Assembly (NCBI GenBank): GCA_046346845.1 | Contig: JAXMHH010000007.1 | Location: 139,521-203,520 of the forward strand | Source: DSSB01 sp046346845 | GTDB taxonomy: Bacteria; UBA10199; DSSB01 | DNA length: 64,000 nt | Direction: 5' to 3' | Shown here: piece after piece, positions 42,199-49,665 of the stretch | How positions within the stretch are numbered: the stretch's first letter is position 1 | Layout of the letters: each line of letters begins with the position of its first letter | Program-made: the position numbers and the translations under genes | Notes under the pieces: generated by a model | The model's input: only the letters and a program-made list of their open reading frames with translations | Told to the model about the DNA's origin: nothing | The model's database searches: none

Positions 42199-45100
42199 AT
42201 GCAATTTGCAGATATTTTTTGCATTACTAATGAAATTGCAAAACATTTCGCCGAGACGATTTCAGCCGAGCAAGCGACCCAGGCCATGATCCCTCCCGAG
42301 AAATTCCGATCCGACCGATACCAGTTGCTGGAGCCCCTCGGAGCGGGCAGCTCGGGCCGGGTCCTCAAGGCCTTAGACCGGGAAACCCAGAGAGTGGTGG
42401 CCCTGAAATTTCTCCCTTCGGGCTACACCGCGGACCAACGCAGCTTCCTGAGGCGGGAACTGCATTTCCTCTCTCGCCTTTCCCATCCCAATCTGGTCCG
42501 GGTCTTCGACTATCTCGAGGGCGGGGCCTCCCCCACGGCCACCGGGCCGTTTTTCAGCATGGAATGGGTCGCCTCCCCGCTTTACCCGGATCCCGCGCTT
42601 TTTATCCAGCTATGCCAAGGCCTGCATTACCTCCACGGCCGCAATCTTTTGCACCGCGACCTCAAGCCCTCCAATCTCCGGGTGGATTCCGAGGGAGTCC
42701 TGAAAATCCTGGATTTGGGACTGGCGGTGCCGATCTTGGCGGGGAAATCGGAACAAGGCCTAGGCACCTGGCAATACGCGCCTCCCGAAATTTTTTGGGG
42801 GGAGTACAGCGTGCTGAGCGACATCTTTTCCGCCGGAGCGGTCTGCTATGAGCTGTTCTCCGGCAGGCTTCCTTTCGACCGTCCCTTGTCGGGATCCGTC
42901 CGTTCCCTGCCGCAGCCCCCTCGCCTCTTCGAGCTGCGCCCGGACCTGCCCGAGCATTTCTGCGATTTGATCGACCGCATGATCGAGCGGGACCCAGGAC
43001 GCAGGCCCAGTTCCACGGCGACCTTGCTCTCCTACCTTGCCCAACATTCCGACACCGAGATTCACATTCCCGCCCCGCAGGCCCTGGAGAGAACCCTCGA
43101 AAAAATTCCCCTGGTCGGACGTGAAGCCGAGCTGCGCTGCGCCCAGGAATTCCTCTTCTCGTCCCCTCGCCAACCAGGCGCGCGCCTGCTGAAGATTCAG
43201 GGACCCATGGGCGTCGGCAGGACCCGGTTTCTGGAAGAACTGCGATGGGCCCTCCAAGATCATGAATATCGCTGCCAAACCTTGCCCGGAAATTCCCCGC
43301 AAGAATGGGATCGGCTGTTGGGCGAATTCTTGGGTCTCCCTGCTCCCGAGGTCGAAGCCCGGCCCAAAATACTCCCGCTTTTCGAAAGATTCCTCGCGGT
43401 GGCGGGCGACCGTCCTTGGGCCTTGATCTGGAGCGACCTCCATCTCCGTTCCGAACTAGAGCTGGAACGCCTCCAGGAATTCTTAAGCCTATTCCAGACC
43501 GGCCCCTCCCCTTGGGTGGCGATCCTGGAATACGAGGCTCTAAAGTTTCCCATCGCCCCTTGGGAAAATGAACTGACGATTTCGCTGGGGGATCTCGACG
43601 ATTCGCAGGCCTTGACACTCCTGCGTTCGGTGCCCTTGGCACAAAAGCTCGGCCCCGAACGCGAAAAGGCACTGCTCGCGCAAGGCGGTGGCCGGCCTCT
43701 GCTGCTACTGAGCTCTCTGCAAGGCGGAGGCCCGCGGCGAACACCCGGTTCTTGGCTTGAATCGATCGCCTCACAACTCAAGGGTCTCCCCGAAGGCGCA
43801 CGCACCCTCCTCTCCCTACTGGTCGCCCACTCCTTCCCTGTCCCCGCCGCGGAGGCGAATTCTCTTTTCCCTGGCTCCAACGACGAGTGGGAGGAAGCCT
43901 TGTCCCAATTGGACGAGCTGGGATGGCTGCGGGCCCGCTCCCTTGACTCCCCAGACCTGGCGCTCTCCCATGGCTCCCTGGCCCAAAGCTACCGACAAGC
44001 GCTGGGAGAGGAGCGAATGCGGTCGGCGCACCAGCGTTGGTTCATCCACCTCAATTCCCGCGCCTCGGAATCGGTTCCCGCTGAAACCATCGGGTTTTTG
44101 GCCGATCACGCCCTGGCCGGTGAACAATGGGACCAGGCCAAAAAATGGGTCTGGAAGGCCGCCGAAGCGGCCGAGCCAGCCGGGGATTTCCCCGAGGCGC
44201 TTCGGCGTTACCGGCAATGGAGTCCCTTCGCCGAGAGCGCTGCGGAAAAGACCGTCCTCCATGCCCACCTCGCTTACCTTGCCTATCGATGCGGGGATTT
44301 CCCAAAGGCCCTGGACTCCTACGAGGAGTGGTTCCGATACCGGATCGACGATCCGAGTTTTTTGCAAAAGGCCAAACACCGTCTTTACACGGGAATGACG
44401 TTACTGGCGATGGACCGGGGAGAGGCGGCCCAAGAACGCCTCGAAGATTGCCTGCGCATCGCGGACCCTGGGCAACATCCGGCACACCGCCCTTATCAGG
44501 CCCGGGCCCGGCTCCTGCTGGCGAGCCAGGCGGAAAAAATGGGGCACACCGACGCGGCGCAGGCGCATCTGGAGGCCGCCCTGGAGCTGGGCCAGGATAT
44601 CCCGGAACTTCGCGGAGAGGCCTTCAAGCAACAAGGAGATCTGGAGCGGGCCGTGGGGAATCTCGAAAAGGCCCTGCCCTGCTACCGACAATCCCTGGAG
44701 ATCTTCCGATCCCTCGGCAACACCCAAGGCCAAGCCATCGCCTTGCAGGCCATCGGCATGACGCTGCGCAAATCCGGACGGCTCTCCGAGGCCCTGCCCT
44801 ATTTGCAGGACAGCATCGAGCTTGCCAAGCAAGTCGGAGAGGCACTCCCCTGGGCGCGCTATCGCGAAAACCTCGCCCTGCTCTACCTGGACATGGGCGA
44901 ATACGGGGACTCCTTGGCCCTCCAATCCCAGACTCGCCCGGTGTTGATCTCTCTCGGAACCGAGGAGGACCGCGCCTTAGTCGACCTCCATCGCGCCGCA
45001 TCCAAGATCTACCTCGGGCAATTCCGCTCCGCCGCGGAGCTGCTTTCGACATTCGAAACGGGCGCCGCGACCCTGCCCTACCTCAAGTCCAGCGCCCATC

Positions 45101-47235
45101 ACCTGCGGGGCGAGCTCGCCTACTTGGAGGGAGATTATGAATCCGCCGAGACCTCCTTCCGGGCCGCGGCCCGGGAGTCGGAGCGGGATCCCCTCGCCCG
45201 GGCCTGGGCGGAGGTCGGAGCCCTTCGCTCGCGCTGGCGGCGAGGGCTCGCCGCCGAGACAACGGCCGCCCCGCCCGCCTGCCGCTCGGACCTGTGGGAC
45301 TATTTGCTCCCACGTTATGAAACCACTTCGGAACGCTGGGAAGCGGATGCATTCTTGACCTTGCTAAAAAAGATCAAGGACTGTGAGTATCCCGAACAAA
45401 GGCAGGATACCTACGAATTGCTGGCTCTGAAATTCTCCCGAGCAGGGCATCCCGGCCTCTCGGGCAAATTCTCCCGCGCCGCCGCCTGCGAGCGGAGCCG
45501 GCTGCGCGGCGGACTTCAGGAGGAAACGCGAATGGACTTCGAAAAATCCCGCGGCGGAATGCCTCTGGACCAAGAAATCGACGCCCTGCTGCCCGAGGAG
45601 GCAGCGCGCCCGGCCCCGCGCTCTGCAACGGGGCCTCGGGAGGGAAGGGCGATTTCGGAAGCACGGTTTCGGCAGATCAGCGCCCTCGGCCGGCGAGTCT
45701 CAGAACGTGAAGAACTGGCGGATACCCTGTCGAGGATCATGGATGCCGCCATCGAATTCACTGGAGCCCAACGCGGCTTTTTGCTTTTAAAAAACGAGTC
45801 GTGCACCGGCGGGCCCATTCCGGATTTCGAAGTCCATTGCGCCCGCGGCATTCCGCAAGGCTCGCTTGGCGGGGAGGGCTTCCAACTTTCCCGGAGCGCG
45901 GTCCGAATCGCGGTTGACACCGGAGCTCCCTTGTTGACTGACAACGCCCAGTTGGATCCGCGGTTGAAGGATCGCCCGAGCGTCACCTCCTTCCGCCTGC
46001 TCTCGATTCTAGTGGTGCCCATGGAAACCGAGGGACGGGTGCGGGGGGCCTTGTACCTGGACCACCAGGGCGAACCAGAACGTTTTTCGCAAGAGGACGT
46101 CGTCCTCCTCACCGCCTTCGCGGCGCAGGCCGCACTGGCGATTCAGAAGGCGAAGGACTATGAGGCCTTGAATCGTTCCAAATCGGAAATAGAGGCGCGG
46201 CTGCGCTCCCAAGCCGAGGTGATCCAGGGCTTAAACGAAAGGCTGAACCTAGCCAGGAAGGACTTCAAATACCAGTACGGCGAAATCATCGGCGTCTCGC
46301 AGAAGATGACCCAGGTATTCCAGCTGCTCGAGCATGTCACGGAGACGACGATTCCGGTCTGGATCTTCGGCGAGTCCGGCACCGGCAAGGAACTCATCGC
46401 CCGCTCCCTTCATTTCAACAGTTCCCGAAAAAATTTGCCCTTTGTCGTGGAGAACGTGAGCGCCATCCCCGAATCCCTGCTCGAAAGCGAGCTGTTCGGC
46501 CACAAGCGCGGTGCCTTCACCCATGCGGATAAAGACCGGGTCGGCCTCTTCGAGCAGGCCAACGGAGGCACCCTCTTTCTCGACGAGATTGCCGACATGT
46601 CCCTGGGCATGCAGGCAAAATTGCTGCGCGTCCTGCAGGATGGCGAAGTCCGCCCCTTGGGCTCCAACAAGAGGGTCAAGATCGACGTCCGACTAGTGAC
46701 CGCCTCGAATCAGGACCTCCACCGCTTGGTGGGCGAGGGAAAGTTCCGCCAAGACCTCTTCTTTCGCATCAACGGCCTCACCATCCCTCTGCCCCCGCTT
46801 CGGGAACGAAAGGAGGACATCCCCATGCTCGTCGAGCACATGTTGGAAAAATTTTCCCGGGACTTCCACCTGGTTCCCGGAGAGGTGACGGAGCAGGCCT
46901 ACCAAGCCCTCATGCGGCATGCCTGGCCGGGAAACATCCGTGAATTGGAGAACGTCATCCGGAACGCCCTGCTCTTCTCGAAAGGGCGTCCCATCGGGCC
47001 CGACTTGGTCATCCTGCAATCTCCGGGAAAGTCGCCCTCCTTGGGCCGGGACACGGCCCAAAACAAGGAAAACCCCCGCGAAGCCCTGATCGACGCCCTC
47101 AAGAGACACGAGATGAACAAGGCCCGGGCCGCCAGCGAATTGGGAATCAGCCTAAGGACTCTCTACAACCGCTTGGAGGAATACCGGATTCCGAAAAAGA
47201 AGGCCCAGCTCGCGGAGTTTTTGGGACTCGAATAA
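42199..47235 (+). CDS. Ser/Thr kinase - STAND ATPase - TPR - GAF - sigma-54 activator fusion
   Basis: This is a 1678-residue cytoplasmic regulator. The kinase domain (~41-290) has a GAGSSGRV loop, Lys70, HRDLKPSN (Asp154), DLG in place of DFG (Asp172) and an APPE loop, so it looks active. A STAND/AAA_16 domain (~303-560) starts LVGREAEL; its P-loop GPMGVGRT has Arg where Lys is expected. About eight TPRs lie at ~690-1040. A GAF domain is at ~1160-1310. The sigma-54 AAA+ domain (~1360-1600) has Walker A GESGTGKE (~1391), GAFTHA at 1438-1443 instead of GAFTGA, and LFLDEI. A Fis-type HTH ends it (~1629-1665). The start may be the ATG at 42286 (MIPPEKF), since the first 29 residues are not kinase-like. 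The divergent gene has a sigma-54 promoter and is the likely target. Confidence 0.9.
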   Translation: MQFADIFCITNEIAKHFAETISAEQATQAMIPPEKFRSDRYQLLEPLGAGSSGRVLKALDRETQRVVALKFLPSGYTADQRSFLRRELHFLSRLSHPNLVRVFDYLEGGASPTATGPFFSMEWVASPLYPDPALFIQLCQGLHYLHGRNLLHRDLKPSNLRVDSEGVLKILDLGLAVPILAGKSEQGLGTWQYAPPEIFWGEYSVLSDIFSAGAVCYELFSGRLPFDRPLSGSVRSLPQPPRLFELRPDLPEHFCDLIDRMIERDPGRRPSSTATLLSYLAQHSDTEIHIPAPQALERTLEKIPLVGREAELRCAQEFLFSSPRQPGARLLKIQGPMGVGRTRFLEELRWALQDHEYRCQTLPGNSPQEWDRLLGEFLGLPAPEVEARPKILPLFERFLAVAGDRPWALIWSDLHLRSELELERLQEFLSLFQTGPSPWVAILEYEALKFPIAPWENELTISLGDLDDSQALTLLRSVPLAQKLGPEREKALLAQGGGRPLLLLSSLQGGGPRRTPGSWLESIASQLKGLPEGARTLLSLLVAHSFPVPAAEANSLFPGSNDEWEEALSQLDELGWLRARSLDSPDLALSHGSLAQSYRQALGEERMRSAHQRWFIHLNSRASESVPAETIGFLADHALAGEQWDQAKKWVWKAAEAAEPAGDFPEALRRYRQWSPFAESAAEKTVLHAHLAYLAYRCGDFPKALDSYEEWFRYRIDDPSFLQKAKHRLYTGMTLLAMDRGEAAQERLEDCLRIADPGQHPAHRPYQARARLLLASQAEKMGHTDAAQAHLEAALELGQDIPELRGEAFKQQGDLERAVGNLEKALPCYRQSLEIFRSLGNTQGQAIALQAIGMTLRKSGRLSEALPYLQDSIELAKQVGEALPWARYRENLALLYLDMGEYGDSLALQSQTRPVLISLGTEEDRALVDLHRAASKIYLGQFRSAAELLSTFETGAATLPYLKSSAHHLRGELAYLEGDYESAETSFRAAARESERDPLARAWAEVGALRSRWRRGLAAETTAAPPACRSDLWDYLLPRYETTSERWEADAFLTLLKKIKDCEYPEQRQDTYELLALKFSRAGHPGLSGKFSRAAACERSRLRGGLQEETRMDFEKSRGGMPLDQEIDALLPEEAARPAPRSATGPREGRAISEARFRQISALGRRVSEREELADTLSRIMDAAIEFTGAQRGFLLLKNESCTGGPIPDFEVHCARGIPQGSLGGEGFQLSRSAVRIAVDTGAPLLTDNAQLDPRLKDRPSVTSFRLLSILVVPMETEGRVRGALYLDHQGEPERFSQEDVVLLTAFAAQAALAIQKAKDYEALNRSKSEIEARLRSQAEVIQGLNERLNLARKDFKYQYGEIIGVSQKMTQVFQLLEHVTETTIPVWIFGESGTGKELIARSLHFNSSRKNLPFVVENVSAIPESLLESELFGHKRGAFTHADKDRVGLFEQANGGTLFLDEIADMSLGMQAKLLRVLQDGEVRPLGSNKRVKIDVRLVTASNQDLHRLVGEGKFRQDLFFRINGLTIPLPPLRERKEDIPMLVEHMLEKFSRDFHLVPGEVTEQAYQALMRHAWPGNIRELENVIRNALLFSKGRPIGPDLVILQSPGKSPSLGRDTAQNKENPREALIDALKRHEMNKARAASELGISLRTLYNRLEEYRIPKKKAQLAEFLGLE

Positions 47236-47300
47236 GGGAGGGAATTTCAATCCCGGCCCCTCCGCGCCACCCCATGCCTCCCCGAGCCAGGCACGGGGCG

Positions 47301-47330
47301 AAAAAAAACCCCCTCCGTAAACGAAGGGGG
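47301..47330 (-). terminator. Rho-independent terminator of carD
   Basis: On the minus strand CCCCCTTCGTTTACGGAGGGGG forms a hairpin, followed by eight T (47301-47308). It is 28 bp after the carD stop, between the convergent regulator and carD genes. Confidence 0.85.
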
Positions 47331-47358
47331 TTCCACAATTCTGGCTGGAAAACCGGCT

Positions 47359-47883
47359 CTAGGCCGACTTGAAGATCTCGTTGATCTCTTCCTCGATCTC
47401 GTCTTCCTCGCGGGCCTCGCAGATCGCCAGTTCCTTGATGAGCAGGGACTTGGCGGTATCGAGCATCTTGCGCTCGCCGAAGCTCAGCTCTTTCTTGAAC
47501 TTAAGCAGGCTAAGATCCCGTAATACCTCGGCAATTTCGTAAACCGAGCCCGTCTTGATCTTGTCCATGTACTCGCGGTAACGGCGGTTCCAGGTTTGGT
47601 TGTCGATGTGGACGTCGCGCTGCTTGAGGATCTCGTAGACGTCGTCGACCTCTTGGTCGGAGATGACCTCGCGGAGGCCCACCGCGTTGACATTGGCGGT
47701 CGGGACCATGATCTTCATGCCGCTGTCGAGGATCTGCAGCACGTAGAAGGTCTGCTTGGCCCCCATGATCTCTTTGCTTTCGATGCTCTTGACCTCGCCG
47801 ACGCCGTGGGCGGGATAGACCGCCTTGTCGCCAACCTTGAAGGGGAGATCGGAAAACGCTTGCTTTGCTAGACCCTTGGCCAT
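47359..47883 (-). CDS. CarD/CdnL-family transcription regulator
   Basis: This 174-residue RNA-polymerase-binding regulator has an N-terminal RID (Tudor-like) domain (FKVGDKAVYPAHGVGEVKSIE, about residues 13-70) and a helical DNA-binding C-domain with SFGERKMLDTAKSLLIKELA. It ends in a very acidic tail. CarD/CdnL proteins stabilise open complexes, mainly at rRNA and housekeeping promoters. The start is supported by GGAGG about 8 bp upstream. It has its own terminator and probably its own promoter. Confidence 0.93.
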   Translation of the reverse strand: MAKGLAKQAFSDLPFKVGDKAVYPAHGVGEVKSIESKEIMGAKQTFYVLQILDSGMKIMVPTANVNAVGLREVISDQEVDDVYEILKQRDVHIDNQTWNRRYREYMDKIKTGSVYEIAEVLRDLSLLKFKKELSFGERKMLDTAKSLLIKELAICEAREEDEIEEEINEIFKSA

Positions 47884-48176
47884 GGAGCCAACCTCCTATG
47901 ATGAGCAAAACCCGTAAAGACAGGTCTCAGCCGGTTAATCAAAGAAATCAGGACCTTTTTTTCTGACTGGGACGCGAGCTTGTATCATAGCCCACCCCCT
48001 AGCGTCAACGTTTCAGGTAACGCTACGTGTCATTACCCGGAAAATACCCAGCGGCCCGCGGCGACACGGAATAAAAATTGCAAACAATAACCGCAATTTA
48101 GTAAATTATGCGAAAAAACTTCTTTCTATTAAAAATTATCGTTGGAAACGGGAAAAAGTTTCCCCCGAAAGCTAAC
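47884..48176. other. carD promoter region and AT-rich intergenic DNA
   Basis: There is no gene here. On the minus strand TTGACG at about 48000-48006 and a TATGAT about 13 bp further on are possible carD promoter elements, but the spacing is short, so this is a weak call. The leader to carD is about 100 nt. 48065-48130 is AT-rich. Copy C of the MITE begins at 48177. Confidence 0.4.
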
Positions 48177-48272
48177 AAGCTGTTGAAAAAACACCGGTGA
48201 TTGGGCCAAGCCGCCGCAGGCGGAGGGATGGGCCCCCGAAAAATGGAAATCACCTCTATTTTTCAACAGCCT
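48177..48272 (+). mobile_element. MITE-like element (copy C), 96 bp
   Basis: Ends are AAGCTGTTGAAAAA (one mismatch to copy B) and TTTTTCAACAGCCT. It shares CACCGGTGATTGGGCCAAGC, CCGCCGCAGGCGG and GGGCCCCCGAAAA with copy B, but is about 40 bp shorter inside. It lies 22 bp before the nucleotide-sugar dehydrogenase start, and both B and C are followed by CTT. Confidence 0.75.
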
Positions 48273-48293
48273 CTTCATAAGGGCCCGAATTTT

Positions 48294-49616
48294 ATGCCCC
48301 TTCTCCGCAAAAACAGCCAAGCTATCCTGCTCAACAGGATTCAACAGCGTTCTGCCCGAGTCGGGGTGATAGGCCTGGGCTATGTCGGCCTGCCTCTGGC
48401 GGTCGCCTTCGCCGAGGCCGGCTTTAGCGTCACTGGGATCGATGTCGATCCCAAGAAAATCGCCGCCCTGTGCGCCGGCAAGAACTACATCCCGGACATC
48501 CCGGACCGCCTCGTCCAAGAACTCGCCCGCTCGGGCAAGCTGCGGGCCACCGGCGATTTTGGCGCCGCCCGCTCCCTAGACGCGGTTTCCATCTGCGTGC
48601 CCACCCCGCTGCGCAAGACCCGCGATCCGGATATTTCCTACATCGTCCACGCCACCTCCGAGCTGAAAAAAACCCTGCACCCCGGCCAGCTGATCGTCCT
48701 GGAGAGCACCACCTACCCTGGCACCACCGAGGAGTTGGTCCTGCCCGCATTGCAGTCGGAAAAATTCCGCGTCGGACGCGACTTCTTCCTCGCCTTCTCG
48801 CCGGAGCGCATCGATCCCGGCAATCCACGCTTCGGACTAAAGAACACCCCCAAGATCCTCGGCGGGGTCACGCCCGCCTGCACCCAGGTCAGCGCCGCCC
48901 TCTACCGCCACGTCGCGGACAAGGTCTTGGAAGTCAGTTCCTCCCAGACCGCCGAGATGGTGAAGCTGCTCGAGAACACCTTCCGGGCGGTGAATATCGG
49001 CCTGGTCAACGAAATCGCCCAGATCTGTGACAAGCTGAAGATCAACACCTGGGAGGTGATCGACGCGGCCGCCTCGAAACCCTTCGGCTTCATGCCCTTC
49101 TATCCCGGCCCCGGACTCGGCGGACACTGCATCCCGGTGGACCCCCACTACCTGTCGTGGAAATTGCGCAGCATGAACTACACGACGCGCTTCATCGAGC
49201 TGGCGAGCGAGATCAACCAGGAGATGCCCCACTATGTTTTTTTGAAGATCCAGGCGGCCCTCAACGAGCGCAAGAAGCCGCTCAAGGGCGCACGGGTGCT
49301 GCTCTTGGGCGTGGCCTACAAGAAAAACGTCTCGGACACGCGGGAATCGCCCGCCTACGACCTCGCCAAGCTGCTCGAGGAGGCCGGCGCCTCCCTGAGC
49401 TATTCCGATCCCCACGTCGCTTCCTGGAAGACCGACCTCCGCGAATACCGCTCCCAAAAGCCCAACAAGGTCTTGCTGGGCAGGCAAGACTGCGTGGTCA
49501 TCCTGACGGACCACGAGGCCTTCGACTACCGCGGCATCGTCGCGGCCAGCCCGCTCGTCGTCGACACGCGCAACGCGACCAAGGGCCTCTCCCAAAAGAA
49601 AGTCGTCCGGCTCTAA
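48294..49616 (+). CDS. nucleotide-sugar dehydrogenase (WbpA/WecC type)
   Basis: The 440-residue enzyme oxidises a UDP-sugar C6 alcohol to the uronic acid, using NAD twice. It has the Rossmann motif VGVIGLGYVGLPLAVAFAEAGF, the SSSQTAEMVKLLENTFR segment, and FYPGPGLGGHCIPVDPHYL with the catalytic Cys. The sequence is closest in pattern to UDP-GlcNAc/ManNAc dehydrogenases (WbpA/WecC) used for surface polysaccharide. The start at 48294 (MPLLRKNSQ) was chosen because the 31 upstream codons are translated MITE. No other polysaccharide gene is adjacent. Confidence 0.9.
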   Translation: MPLLRKNSQAILLNRIQQRSARVGVIGLGYVGLPLAVAFAEAGFSVTGIDVDPKKIAALCAGKNYIPDIPDRLVQELARSGKLRATGDFGAARSLDAVSICVPTPLRKTRDPDISYIVHATSELKKTLHPGQLIVLESTTYPGTTEELVLPALQSEKFRVGRDFFLAFSPERIDPGNPRFGLKNTPKILGGVTPACTQVSAALYRHVADKVLEVSSSQTAEMVKLLENTFRAVNIGLVNEIAQICDKLKINTWEVIDAAASKPFGFMPFYPGPGLGGHCIPVDPHYLSWKLRSMNYTTRFIELASEINQEMPHYVFLKIQAALNERKKPLKGARVLLLGVAYKKNVSDTRESPAYDLAKLLEEAGASLSYSDPHVASWKTDLREYRSQKPNKVLLGRQDCVVILTDHEAFDYRGIVAASPLVVDTRNATKGLSQKKVVRL

Positions 49617-49665
49617 TCGCCTCGGAATCCGCGGGTGCGCCGCCTTCGAGCCTTGCAGGATTTGT

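Noticed and set aside
42199..42285. First 29 codons of the kinase/sigma-54 protein
   Set aside because: Kept in the listed CDS, but I do not claim them as certain: no ribosome site before 42199, AT-rich codons, and the kinase fold begins after the ATG at 42286.
48000..48006. Strong sigma-70 promoter for carD
   Set aside because: TTGACG to TATGAT is only 13 bp, so it was left as a weak comment rather than a feature.
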